Under the pieces are notes generated by a model, which was not told the origin of the DNA, ran no database searches, and saw nothing but the letters and a program-made list of their open reading frames with translations. A DNA stretch of 64,000 nt. Source: Halichondria panicea. Taxonomy: Eukaryota; Porifera; Demospongiae; Suberitida; Halichondriidae. This document shows positions 12,710 through 24,031 of this stretch, piece after piece (the first letter of the stretch is position 1; the number at the start of each line of letters is the position of its first letter). Where the stretch lies: positions 4,535,301-4,599,300 of the forward strand of contig NC_087390.1 in the NCBI RefSeq assembly GCF_963675165.1, written 5' to 3'. Made by a program: the position numbers and the translations under genes.

Positions 12710-15700
12710 CACACTACCATCTATTTAATGCCTGGTGCTAATTCTAAGAACGATTGTTTTGTGCTTGCCACCTAGAAGAACCACATAGATCCATCCCCAT
12801 TATCAGATACTACCATCACAAAACTGGCCCACAATACAGGCCTGTACCTTATAAATAAGCTCCCTCAAGGTCAGATCTAGTACACAGCCATGCATGCAAG
12901 CTAAGTTGAAGTATTACAGCAGCCAATATCATGTCCAAGATAAGTTCTATACTTTATGTCAACATTACCTCAAATATGAATATAGCTTACAGTCAGCATG
13001 GAAGTGAATAGCTTACAATAATTATTCAGTATACAAGAGGTTTTCAGGTAGGTTGAGGGAATGCTTCAGAGTGTAAAGTTACTCATGCATAAGTTTACTG
13101 TGTTGCATGTATAACTAATTTAATTATAACTTATGCATGAGTAACTTGCACTCTGAAGCATTCCCCCAACCTACCTGAAAACCTCTGTACTAATTGTTCT
13201 GAATGCAAGAGATGAATGGGGAGGAGGGTTGATGCACGTTAAAGACTCTTTAACCCATCATTCTCGACTCTCAAGGTCGGGTATCTGTTTGCTTTTTCTA
13301 CCTGTATGGTTTTGTGCTGTTTGCTCTTTTGTTTTCTTTTTTTTTGTCTATAACCAGATAGGATAATATAAGGTCTCAAGGACCCACCACTAAGTTTACT
13401 ATACCTAAATATTAGGACATTAGATGCCAACCTTTTTAAAGACTAATTTAAGTGAGCATTCCGTTTGAGGTAGTAACGCGAACAGTTGACACAATTTCTC
13501 CCACACAAATGATACTTGTTGTATGCCCTCAAACACACACACACACACACATAGTCACACCCTCTCCTGTTCGACTTTCCCTACTATGGTCACACCATCA
13601 ACTCTATCTCCGTGACAACGGGTGGGTTTCTATACGCCAGTAACTACACACATGCTGAGCTGATTGCACTGACCCACAACATCGCTCCCCTACAAGCTGA
13701 CTTCAACCCTGAGACTAACGACACGGCCAGAATTTTCATCTATTCCACAAGTATGATAGTGTATTACACATTCCCATTGAAATTGCAGCATTTAACGAGG
13801 GAGAAATATCATAATGATATCGCATGATATTTTCGGTGCCTTAAAATTGGCCATAGCCTATTCTCTCATTATTTGTAGCACTACATTACACGTGTGTATC
13901 CTATCCATTTCGGTGAGTCAAATATGTTACGTATGCGTTGATCGTCACTCCACACACACACATACAGGCGATCGCTTCACGGTTCAATGGAACCAGGTGC
14001 ACAATCACGACCATGTCAATGACGGACCCTTCACATTCCAAGTCTCCCTGTTCCAGGATGGCTCCATACACTTTGTCTATAGGGAGGTGAGAAAGAACCT
14101 TTGGATATAATTATACATAGCTACCGGTATATGATATGATAATTTACCATTCCTACATGTATATTTCTCAGGGCTTACGTGTAATTAATTCCTATAATTA
14201 TTACACGCTTTAATTTTGCCTGTACAAATGTCACTTGAGCAAGTAAATACTAATGTACATGTATACGTTCCTATAATTATGTCTAGACTCGTTGCAGGCA
14301 TTCTTTTCCCTAATTAAATTACTTTAATTGGGGTATGTTATTTCAAGCATCAACTCAGTGTACATAGAATAAGGACCTGTGTACTGTTACGCAAGTACAT
14401 AACTACTGTTACTGTATTATTTGTGTGCTCAGATTCCACTGGCTGTGAGTGACATCAATAATGAAAATCATCCGGTGGAGGTGGGACTCTCCGACTCTTT
14501 TTATGTAGACGAGCCGGTCCCCGGAGGATGTGAGTAAGGGGGTGTGGGGGAGGGGCTCTCGTACTCACTGTCTAGCAGGGTGTGTATTTGTAATTGTTGT
14601 GTGTTGATATGATAACTAAGCACTGTATATTGTGCAACTACACGTATAAGGTGTGTGTTGAAAGATTAATATACGTACATAACCATCAAATCACGGTGGC
14701 TTCACTAATGTTTCCTCTGTTCACAGTTATTGTGCGCACGGTGTTTGAGTACAGTCGTATCCAACTCAACGCCACACAGCAGCTGCAGAACAGTGCCTAC
14801 GTCCTCACACCTGTACTCAGTGAGTGATTATTAACTTGTCATTTTATGCTTGGAACGTCGTTGAGTGTTTACTTGTTGGTTGTTAGTGGCTTCATAAATT
14901 TTCTGCATGCCATGAATTTTAATTGCATGGGCACACACATCATCCACATACACTAGTCACCTTGTTTGAAAAGCAATGTTTGCTTGGTACGATTAGTCCA
15001 CTGTGCTTTTGATAAACTTGTAATTAACAATCCAAGTATAGAGAACATTCTATGTGTGTTCTATACTTACAGATTGTGTGTTCTACTTTCAGATTGTGTA
15101 GTGGCTAGCTCGTGTGACGAGTGCATCATGCTCAGCACTACGTCCAGCTTCAACTGCGAGTGGTGTCCCACAGCTGGGAGGTAAGATCAGTGCTGCCAGT
15201 ATATACAGTCACTGTAATTAGTTATGTATAGACTATAGTGTATCTACTTCATCTCACCACAGAGATTAAAGAGGTACATACGACCTGTAGCAACTGCCTT
15301 AATTACTACGAATCCAATTAGCGGTTTGTGTAAGTCAACACACTATTGCAAGCTTGAGTGCACATGGGATTGTTTTGCTTGCGTGCAACAGAATCAAAAC
15401 AAACGCAGAGTACTACGCAAACGGAACAGAAACTTTATTTTGGCCTCTACTGTAGTGGAGGTTGTTTCTAACGTTGAGTAAAATCTAGGCTAGATACACA
15501 TGTAGTACCTTGCTGTCTGCAATAGATTCTACTACATTTGTACTAAAACTTGCACTTCAAACTGTCACTTGAGACCATAATTATGGGACACAGTACACCG
15601 ATGAGTTAAGCTACGTATAATTAAAAGCATTCTGAGATCACATAGCACGACAAAATAACATTTTGTACCTCTATAGCTATCTTCACAAAACCAAATGATG

Positions 15701-18700
15701 CTCACTATTAGGGGGCACAAGAATTATGTTTTAGGGGGTTATGAATGTAGTCATAATATGAAACATGCGCAACCGTACCGCCAGGAGTGCATGAATATAT
15801 TCATGCATGCACTCCTGGTACCACGGATTAACATCAAAAGCTTTTTGTGCCATGCTGCAAATTCAATGTAAAATGCACGTGACACTACTTCCGTTTCCAA
15901 TCTCTCTCCTTTTTAATATGATCTCACTAACAAGCAAGCATTAGTACAAAGTACTGTATGATGTTAATTGTCACCATAATCAATTTTATATACATTTAGT
16001 AACTAGAGCACTAAAGTGCAAACCCTCGGCTGGTGACATGATAATAAAAAAACCTGAAGAGTGATAATGTGCATGTAGCATGTATGACTAGCACAGCAAC
16101 TCAAGAGCAATATAAAAACTAAACCAGACTAGAGGCATGCTGAAACATTGAGTGGTACATGTCACAATAGACATGCACTGTGGACTGGGATGACAGCAAA
16201 GAAGCCTGGAGTCTTAGACTTAGAGAGGTATGGCTCCTGCCAGGCTGGAGTATAGGATCCAGAGTCAGCCAACAACAACCAGTCACAATTTTAGATTTCT
16301 ACTCAATTGTTCCTGGTATGGATCACTTCAGCTGCAACTACGTAATCAAGGCCACGTGTAGCTAGCTACTAGCTGCCAACGTGCAAGTTCAAGCTTCTTG
16401 GCTTTTGCTCGACAAAGAAGCTTTAAAATCATAATCTGCCACTATTTAAATCAAGATATTGTTCTGTGAAGGCTATACATGCTGTAAACGCAGAGCTGTG
16501 GTACCCAGGTGAGTAGATATACCTGTGACAAACAAACAGACCAACAGACTACTATACCCGTGGCCGCCCACGCGCGCCTCGGGTAACTAGTTAAACTCTT
16601 CCATTGGGTCTGGTTGTAATTTAAAAATGTTGTTCCCCAATTGACTAACTGCACGTATGCACTCTGTACAGCTGTAGCATTTAATCTGCACTGCTTTTGG
16701 ACTACAGCATGCAAAAGAAATGTGTACCTTCGGATATCTGTTACCATAGAATTTCCATCACTATTATTATGAACACCTGTGTATATATTTGCAGGTGTTC
16801 TGACGGGATTGATCGATACACTCAGGACTGGTTCGAGAGTGAATGTTCTGAAACGGTGAGTGCAGCACATACTGTATCTCTGAGTCAAATTATATTTCTT
16901 GGTTTATATTTACCAACTTATGAAGTGTTACAGTGTAGTCTGGTTTATACCCGAGGCACGCGTGGGCGGCCACGGGTATAGTAGTATGTTGGTTGGTTTG
17001 TTTGTTTGTGTATTCTGAATCTACTCACCTGGATATCATAGCGCTGCGTTTACAGCATGGATAGCCTTCACACAACTTTTAATAGTGGCAGATTTTGATG
17101 TTAAAGCTTCGTTGTCGAATAAAAGCTGCTTTGAACTTGCATGTTGAGCTAGCTACACTGTGGCCTTTATTACTTGCAGATGAAGTGATCCCGTACCAGG
17201 AACAATGGAAAAGGGTCACTACAATAGAAAGCTAGAATTGTGACTGGATGTTGTCTCTGTTAGCTAGCTGACTCTGGAATCCTACTCCAGGAGCCATACT
17301 TCTCTGAGACTCCAGGCTTCTTTGCTGTGATCCTAGTCCACAGTACATATATCTAGGTACCACTAAAACTCTGTTCTCTATTGTTTCAGCATGTCTCTCT
17401 CTCTGTAGTCTGGTTTAGTACTGAGTTGCTGTGCTAGACAGCTCAGTCACTACCTAGTTCTTCTGGTTTTTTTGTAATCATGTCACCAGCCGAGGGTTTG
17501 CACTTTAGTGCTCTAGGTTTTATTGTTCCTGAGTTGCTGTGCTAGACAGCTTAGTCATACATAACTACGTAGTTCTTCTGGTTTCTTTATAATCATGTCA
17601 CCAGCCGAGGGTTTGCACTTTAGTGCTCTAGTTTGTTTGTCTGTTTGTGACATCTGAGCCTGATCACCTGGCTGCCATAGCACTGCGTTTACAGTATGGG
17701 TAGATAGCCTCCACACAACAATTAAGTTATTAGTGTTAACAATAGCAGATTTTCGATGTTAAAGCGCTGTTATATAAAAGTGAGCAAAAGCTAAGAAGCT
17801 TTAATTTGCAGTTGGCAGCTAACTAACTACACGCAGCTTTATTCGAGAGTAGCTCACGTATTTACAGGTGAAGTGATCCTGTACCAGGTACAATGGAAAA
17901 GGATCACTAAAATAGAAAGCTAGAATTGTGACTGGTATGTTGGCTCTTTAGCTCCAGGACTTGAACTCCAGGAGCCAGACTCCAGGCTTCTTTGCTGTGA
18001 ATCCTGTCCACAGTGCATGTCTCATGTATCACTAAAACTCTGTGCCAGCATGCCTCAAGTCAGTCTGTTAGTTATTTACAGTTGAACTAAGAAATGAGTT
18101 ACTGTGCTAGACAGCTCAGTCATACGTCGCTACATGCACTGCATTATATCACTCTTCTGGTTTCTTTATTCATGTCACCAGCTGAGAGTTTGCACTTTAG
18201 TGCTCTAGTAGTATATTTTCCCCGTAAAGTTTCCCATTAAACTGAAATATTTACCAGAAAAATATCCTGAATAAATATACAGACAAAGAAAACAGAGCTA
18301 TATATAGACAGAGGTGTAGGCTTATTGCAGCAGCTATTTTCTGATAGAGTCTACGTGTAGACTTTCAACAAGGTAGCACTTGGCCTGTCCATAATTATAG
18401 GCTAGTTTCAGCTTTCACTTCATTCAGATGATTGTCATCCACACTGCACTGTTGCAGGCGGTGAGTCTTTTGTTAGCATAGCAGGCTAAGGGTATATAGC
18501 TATCAGATGGACTAGAAAGCTTCACAATCGAACTTCTATCTACTTCCTTCAATCCACTTCCATTCGTTGTGACGTCATTGTTTTACTGAGCATAATTATG
18601 TGGCGCATGCGCAAACAGTCGATACCAGGCCCATTTTCAGTGCGGCCTGGCTAGTGGTAATAATATAGTGAGTTTATGTTTGTACTTTGCAAGGTCTATG

Positions 18701-18886
18701 CAACAGTTATTTTGTTACAAAAACAACTGTAAAGCCACATGCATGTATACTGAAAGTTTATTTTTTCTGTGGTGAAATGAACCTCAGTAAATGTGTGTGT
18801 TGAAATATTGAAAATAGCACCTAACTGTAACCAATCTATCACAGTATCAAGTACATTGTGTGTACTCTTTTTACCTGTACTCCCCT

Positions 18887-18918
<32 letters not shown>

Positions 18919-20068
18919 TACAGGCAGTGACGACATGTAAGTCGAATAGTACAGTGGTACATGCATGTATATAATGATTACATGGCAACCCAACAGGTCA
19001 AGTTGTGTCTCCTTTGTCAGCTGGGGCAGTGGCTGGGATCAGTGCAGCGGTAGTGATCGTTCTCGCCGTGGTGATACTGGGTCTGGGTATTATTGTCATA
19101 GTGTTCATTGCCTACAAGAGACCCACCTCACGAATGGGCCTCTTTTTAATTGAGGTGAGCTCTGTCAGTACATAATATATATACTGTCACAGTGAATCCC
19201 TTTATTACTATTTGAGAATAAGGTTTTGACATGATTTTATGTATATCTTCTAATTTATCAGACACTTTTCTAGGCAAGTTTTGTTGTTCTAATACAGCAG
19301 AAACTCTGGTGTTTAAATATCCGGACAATATCTTGAAGTTGAGATTTTGTAGCCAGCAAGGAGTGCTGCAAGTTAGAGCTTTGAGGATTAGACATGCTAG
19401 TATATACCGTATATGCTTGATCAGGAGCCGCGGCTACTAAATGTTTCATTTTGCTGGAAGAGGAGGCTACAATTCAAGAGGGGCCACTGTTCAAGAGCGG
19501 CGTTTATTAGCTCCAGATAATTTAGTTTGTCATTAAAAGTTGTTTTCACCTGCATAAACTTGAACTCTGTCATGAGAAAGTCTTTGTGAAGCACTAACAA
19601 GCTGCTACGTACATGTAGCTAGCTGCTAGTAATAATTTTTTTGGCTGCCACGTGCAGAAATGCTAGAGTCAAAGTTCACTGAGGCTTATGGGAGGCTACT
19701 ATTTGAGAGCGGCTACTAAATGTTTCATTTTGCTAGCAAGGGAGGCTACTATTTGAGTGCGGCCTTTATACAAGAGCGGCCTCTGATCGAGCATATACGG
19801 TATATACTAATTTGTTGAGGGGCTATTTCAAGCGTTTTGTACACAAACACAAACTGTTTATTTAAGATCTGGGAGCTGAGCTGGTCTTTTTATAGTGCAT
19901 GAGATTTTCGTAATTTGTGGTGATGAATATGCAGTGCTCCAGGTACATAAATATGAATCAACCTTCCCTATACAGCATCGTCCTAAGGCCATGTCTCTGA
20001 ACAAAGGCTCTGCCTCCTACAACGTAGACTCCGGCAATACAATACTCAAGGAAGACCTAAGCACATAG
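10312..20068 (+). CDS. PLXDC: Plexin domain-containing protein (TEM7/PLXDC family)
   Basis: Single-pass cell-surface receptor. Twelve exons: 10312-10369, 10779-10876, 11405-11563, 13555-13750, 13968-14086, 14433-14529, 14727-14819, 15093-15180, 16795-16855, 18924-18936, 18997-19154, 19976-20068. All have GT-AG borders and matching phases, giving 410 residues against about 500 in human PLXDC1. Exon 1 is a signal peptide (LLLGLLAAS). Exons 3-7 follow the family's nidogen-like extracellular domain: DDHVYYTS, FDFPYYGH, TTGGFLYASNYTHAELIA, NIAPLQADFNP, FTVQWNQVH, GPFTFQVSLFQDGSIHF, HPVEVGLSDSF. Exons 8-9 form a PSI domain (SCDECIM, FNCEWCP, RCSDGIDRYTQDWFES). Exon 10 is a 13-nt microexon. Exon 11 gives the transmembrane helix (IVLAVVILGLGIIVIVFIAY), followed by SRMGLFLIE, as in the human tail. 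The family binds PEDF, nidogen and cortactin in vertebrates; function here is inferred. Confidence 0.93.
12128..12330. mobile_element. MITE family C copy
   Basis: Ends TACCGTATGGTGGGTAATTT and AAATTATCCGGTA are inverted repeats, with internal CGTGGTTGAA and GGTTTCAACCAC arms and a C14-rich run at 12299-12314. Same family as 20646-20834, 20929-21115 and the fragment at 24838-24931. Lies in PLXDC intron 3. Confidence 0.7.
12671..12714. repeat. (CA)n microsatellite
   Basis: About 44 bases of almost pure CA in PLXDC intron 3. The AG at 12774-12775 downstream opens a frame that would lead into 12777, but that frame does not fit the exon phases (see rejected). Confidence 0.85.
13033..13188. mobile_element. 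Long fold-back element in PLXDC intron 3
   Basis: Arms of about 57 nt (13033-13090 and 13131-13188) are almost exact reverse complements, from AGAGGTTTTCAGGTAGGTTG inward to ACTCATGCATAAG, around a loop of about 40 nt. The RNA would form a very stable hairpin about 370 nt before the exon at 13555. Confidence 0.8.
15780..15822. repeat. Short palindrome
   Basis: CCAGGAGTGCATGAATATAT is followed by its near-complement TTCATGCATGCACTCCTGG, giving a roughly 43-bp hairpin in PLXDC intron 8. It may be the core of a decayed fold-back element. Confidence 0.6.
16007..16590 (-). repeat. Inverted copy of a roughly 600-bp repeat, left of PLXDC exon 9
   Basis: Reverse complement of the units at 16935-17640 and 17641-18212. 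Shared landmarks: outer end AGAGCACTAAAGTGCAAACC, internal GCAAAGAAGCCTGGAGTC, and inner end CCGTGGCCGCCCACGCG. It has no coding capacity that I recognise. Confidence 0.75.
16935..18212 (+). repeat. Two tandem copies of the same repeat, right of PLXDC exon 9
   Basis: Unit 1 is about 16935-17640 and unit 2 about 17641-18212. Both contain CACCTGG..ATAGC.CTGCGTTTACAG, GTGATCC.GTACCAGG, GACTCCAGGCTTCTTTGCTG, and end with TTTGCACTTTAGTGCTCTAG. With 16007-16590 they place the 61-nt exon 9 (16795-16855) between inverted arms. A fragment also occurs at about 9186-9260. Confidence 0.75.
18888..18917. repeat. (CA)n tract before the PLXDC microexon
   Basis: A CA run ending in ATTACAG at the acceptor of the 13-nt exon 18924-18936. 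It is the clearest case of CA repeat taking the polypyrimidine position. Confidence 0.85.
19405..19802. mobile_element. Inverted-repeat MITE in PLXDC intron 11
   Basis: Ends TACCGTATATGCTTGATCAG and CTGATCGAGCATATACGGTA are inverted repeats; the interior repeats AGGCTACTATTTGAGAGCGG-type phrases. About 398 bp, non-coding. It shares the TACCGTAT terminus with families A, B and C. Confidence 0.8.
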
Positions 20069-20414
20069 CAAAGTATAACTTACCACTGTTACAGTATCGC
20101 TAATAATTATTGGCTGTAAGCATTGTACCATCGATTCGTATGTGCATTTATTTGCATATTTTTATTCAACTTTAAATTATAGAAATTTCTGTACTCATGT
20201 ATATAAGATGTCTGATGATTGAATATAAATATCAGTATCAATTTGCATGCCTATAATTTATTATCAATATTGTAACAATACAAAGTAGTTCAAAACAGAA
20301 CTTCATTTTTATGAGGTTCAAAATGGCCATAATTATGCACTAATGATTGATAATGATTCACTTAGTCAGTGTGTTAACTAGAAGTGCTATAGTGGTATAT
20401 ATGGTGCAATTTGA

Positions 20415-20615
20415 AAGCACATCATCCACCAAATGCTAGATAGTGACTCTCCAGGAGACGCTTTCCCTGGTTCATGGCAGTCCAGCACAGTTGGTCATCT
20501 TTCTCCTCCAGCTCCCAGACGGGACGACGGATCACTGGGACAGGATCAAGGGTGGGGAGGACCAGCATGCGACAAACCTCATCTATGTCCACACCAGAAC
20601 GAAAAAATTGATTGG
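20415..20615 (-). pseudogene. Decayed copy of the last exon of the Reeler-sushi-ITIH gene
   Basis: Read on the minus strand it matches the intact exon 33245-33489 over most of its length: IDEV, RMLVLPTLDPVPV, RRPVW and DDQLCWTAMN are recognisable. Deletions (for example 8 bases within the MEREE codons and a gap in the GYQGKG region) break the frame, and the stop-codon end has diverged. Homology continues into the 3' flank (CACTTAGTCAG here, CACTTATTCAG at 33219). It lies just downstream of, and convergent with, intact PLXDC. This is a duplicate that lost function while the other copy was kept. Sequence similarity is direct; direction of decay is inferred. Confidence 0.85.
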
Positions 20616-20645
20616 CCTAAAAGGTGTTAAGGTAAACTGTTTGTG

Positions 20646-20834
20646 TACGGTATAGCCGGTAATTTCCAGGAATATTTGTAGTTTTCGTGTTGGAGCTAGC
20701 TCTGACCACCAATATTTTACCCAGGCGACTTTGCCTACCTTTACCTGCAGTGCAAGCAGCAACCGCGAACATCCACGAAGTGACTAAATATTGCATGAAT
20801 GTTTACCCCCCGAAAATTATCGGTTATACGGTGT
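20646..20834. mobile_element. MITE family C copy (diverged)
   Basis: TACGGTATAGCCGGTAATTT at the left and AAAATTATCGGTTATACGGT at the right form inverted ends. Internal phrases GCGACTTTGCCTACCTTTACC are shared with 20929-21115. Confidence 0.65.
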
Positions 20835-20928
20835 ATATTGGTGGGTGCATGAAAAAAGAATACCTTAATACGTACCTAACACCCTAATTATAAGGCAACA
20901 AATGAAACCAAAGGTCGAATCTGTTTAA

Positions 20929-21115
20929 TACCGTATAGTGGGTAATTTTCATGATGCAAAATATTCATGGTTTTCGTGGTTGAAGGTCTGACCACAAATT
21001 AAGCGACCTTGCTACCTTTACCTACATACTAGTGCATACTAGCTCCAACCACGAAATGTCTAATATTGCTAAACCACAAATATTTTGTCCCACGAAAATT
21101 ACCCGCTATACGGTA
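20929..21115. mobile_element. MITE family C copy
   Basis: Inverted ends TACCGTATAGTGGGTAATTT and AAATTACCCGCTATACGGTA, with internal GTGGTTGAAGGTCTGACCAC. About 187 bp, non-coding. Confidence 0.8.
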
Positions 21116-21178
21116 ATTGAAGGTTATGTTGATGTCCAGGTGTCGCATCTAATTGGAGGTATATGGTATATACTCATG

Positions 21179-21353
21179 CAGGCTGTGGTGGATCCAGGAG
21201 TATGGAATTGGGGGCTCACCCCCCCCCCCCCTTCCTCCTAAGAACCTTAATCAATTTCAGTGATTCTATCAGCTACTTAGCTAGCTAGCTAGCTATAAGA
21301 AAAAATGTTTTGTGATTTTCCCTTCCCTACCAAAATTCCTGGATCCGCCCCTG
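21179..21353. mobile_element. hAT-like non-autonomous element
   Basis: Ends CAG..GTGGTGGATCCAGGA and TCCTGGATCCGCCCCTG resemble the nested element at 2898-3282 (TGGCAGATCC..GGATCTGCCA). Contains a C14 run and AGCTAGCTAGCT. No transposase. Confidence 0.55.
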
Positions 21354-21704
21354 ATACTTGTACACTTAGTCTCACTTGCCTCGATTTCAGGTTCCAGTGA
21401 ATCGAGGCTATAAGGTGTGTGGCTACATTTATTTAGTCCATTTATGACACGGCAATAAATAATAATTGTCAACGCGGCTATCGCTACTTTTAGGGGTCAG
21501 AAAATTGGCTAAGCTCGCGGGTGTCGCATATTTAGAGGATTGTCTTAATTAGAGGTGTTACAAATCTAAAATTAGCTCTAATATTTTGTAAAGACGCTAT
21601 TACTTTTGGGTACATCTGATTCAGCTTATAGGCTAAGCAATCCATTTGCCTTTAGAAGTGCAATTGTCATAAAAGTGTACGTATAACTATTACTAGATCT
21701 AGAT

Positions 21705-21935
21705 AGAATATTTTGCTGGTGAAAAATAAAATTATTTGCAAATGAGCCAAACTAGCAGAAAAATTGACCCTTTGTGATCTATATAACTACATGTATTGCA
21801 TTCTAGCAAGGATCGTGTGTAATTTACCAGCACTAGTGTAGGATTTTTTTTTCCTCAAAGTGATGACAACGCTTGCAAAGTTTGATGCTTGCTAATGGTA
21901 ATTGTCAAAAGTTTACATTCGGCATAGTTTCGTTT
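21705..21935. mobile_element. MITE family B copy (decayed ends)
   Basis: Interior matches 44202-44402 and the complement of 58388-58608: GAATATTTTGC, GAGCCAAACTAGCAG, AAATTGACCCTTTG, GCAAGGATCGTGTGT, GCAAAGTTTGATGC. The TACCGTATTACTAG terminus is eroded here. Confidence 0.6.
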
Positions 21936-22105
21936 ATTTATGCATTGACCTGAAAGTGTTCACTAACATAACCAGTAACGATGACACGTGCATGTAAACA
22001 AATTAATGGAATTACAAGGACTCTATAGCCACTATTTTCAACATTAGCAAATTTGAGACAGTTTGTGTGCAATACAGTAAAAAAAGTGCTATAGGTAGGG
22101 CAGTC

Positions 22106-23809
22106 ATGGATCAAAATCCAGCATATGAGGTTGCTAAAATTCAGTCAGAGATTACGTATGAAACAGTTGAACCATCCAAAAGTCGAACTAAGAGGGGATC
22201 TCCTAAACCAAGCGCACAACAGAGAAAACCGTCAAAGCACTTGGTCTACTACATTGCAGTGATGGTCATTGCTGTACTAGCTCTAATAATGGCACTAGTC
22301 GCTGTTTCTGTAAGTTTGACAAGAGCCACAAATTCTCAGCAAACTTCTGCAATTCAGTCCCTGTCTGAACAAGAAATTGAGGATTTGAAGGAGCTACTGA
22401 ATCAAAAATATGTAAGCCAATAGTGACGTAATTAATGACCAATTTTGCAGTTTAGCAATTATATACATGCAGATAATTATCGATATAATGCGTAAACCCT
22501 AACCATAACCGTAATACTTTAGCATAATATATAATTATATAGCTACTACACTTTGCCTATAATAATATCAATAAGTAAATGTGATAGCTAATAGACCTTC
22601 TGTTGTTATCCCACAGCAGTGTGTCGTGATTATGATGTAAGACTTGTAAATGGTACAACTGGATTTGAAGGCCGGATTGAAATATGTCTCGCCAATAGGT
22701 GGGGCACTGTGTGTGATGATAGCTGGGATGATAATGATGCGGCTGTTGTCTGCAGACAGTTACAATTTTCGGGTGCTGGTAAGACAACACCAATGCGGCA
22801 ACAAAATTATCAACCATTCCTTCATGCAATTATACTCTCGAGTAAATTACATCACACTAAGCTAGTTATGTCTATATACATGCAGGGGCAGTCGGCTTTT
22901 CAAGAGCCACGTTTGGACAAGGAACAGGACTTATACTTTTAGACAATGTAAAATGCCGTGGGGAGGAAAAAAACTCATAGATTGCTCAAACAATGGACTC
23001 CTTATCCACAATTGTGAACACCACGAAGATGCTGGTGTATTGTGCCTGCCAAAGTCTAAAGGTAAATCACGAACTTATATACATGTATGATACATAATTA
23101 TAGTATTAAGACGTGCATGGAAGACAGAATTTAATCCCATGAATAATAAAGATTCTTCCTGGCAGAGTCAACTTTTCCAGTGCTACTGGAACCAACTTTG
23201 CTAAATTGTTCCCAAGGAAGATGCAGAGATCTTACTTGCCCAAATAATAATTCTTGCATTGTTGATTGTATCCACGAGAACCAAGCACCATGTGGACATT
23301 CTAGCATAATGTGCCCAACTAACCACCAGTGTACTGTGAACTGTGAGGGATCTGACACCTGCAGGCATGCAGATATTACATGTCCACAAGTAGAAAATTG
23401 CAAAATCAATTGTGAAGGAATGAGTGCTTGTTCGTTTGTAGATATTACATGCCCACAATTGGGGAACTGTACAACCAACTGCAAGGACCGTAGCTCATGC
23501 AGTTTTGCAGAAATCTACTGCCCAGACAATCAAGACTGCTTTATCGAATGTGATGGCTATGATGCTTGTGCACACTCGCAAGTTAGATGCCCTGCAAATC
23601 ATAGATGTGAAGTAAATTGTAACGGTCAAAACTCTTGTAGATTCATGAATATTGGATGCTCTGATGCATACGATTGTATCGTCAACTGCAGTGGGAATAA
23701 TGCGTGTAATTTTTTGAGAGTAAGAAATTCTACTATGCTCAACTTAAGCTGCTGCTCACAGGCTACATGCAGTCATGCAAATGTTCAACCATCAGCTGTA
23801 TGCAATTAA
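22106..23809 (+). CDS. Type II membrane protein: SRCR domain plus Cys-rich repeat tail (one frameshift)
   Basis: Exons about 22106-22411, 22617-22778, 22886-23061 and 23166-23809. Exon 1 (102 codons from the first good ATG, next to an NPAY motif) gives a cytoplasmic tail, one transmembrane helix ([20 protein letters not shown]) and a short juxtamembrane helix. Exons 2-3 form one SRCR domain: [67 protein letters not shown]. The last exon encodes about seven 20-residue units of the form CP...C.VNC.G...C..A.IxC, likely a disulfide-rich beta-helix. Two reading problems are seen. The exon 1-2 phase is off by one. In exon 3 an A7 run at 22967-22973 leads to TAG at 22978; one more A would restore the SRCR reading. 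This may be a pseudogene, an assembly error in a homopolymer, or an unusual allele. SRCR proteins usually bind ligands or microbes; the role here is unknown. Confidence 0.8.
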
Positions 23810-23951
23810 CTTCCCCAGTACACAAGTCACACACAAAAGCATGCAGATAGAGTCTACATAGCTAGCTATATCATATAAATGAAACTGAGTGTATAAATAA
23901 TGTGAAAACTTTGAGTAATACTATAGTTCTATAGTTCACATCATATTTGTC

Positions 23952-23957
23952 AATAAA
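23952..23957 (+). promoter_or_regulatory. Polyadenylation signal of the SRCR gene
   Basis: AATAAA 143 bp after the stop codon at 23809, the only match in this short 3' flank before the opposite-strand LRAT gene. Confidence 0.55.
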
Positions 23958-24031
23958 ATGTTGTCTATATAGATGACTTGTCTATAATATTTTATATACT
24001 TATGTCTTCTCTAGTATATACGCATGTATAG

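Noticed and set aside
12777-12871. Possible extra PLXDC exon (KNHIDPSPLSDTT) after a CTAG acceptor
   Set aside because: It would end in phase 1, while the next exon at 13555 needs phase 0; exon 3 to exon 4 joins in frame and matches the family without it.
23131-23484. Minus-strand open frames over the Cys-rich exon
   Set aside because: Antisense shadows of the repeat-rich SRCR tail.
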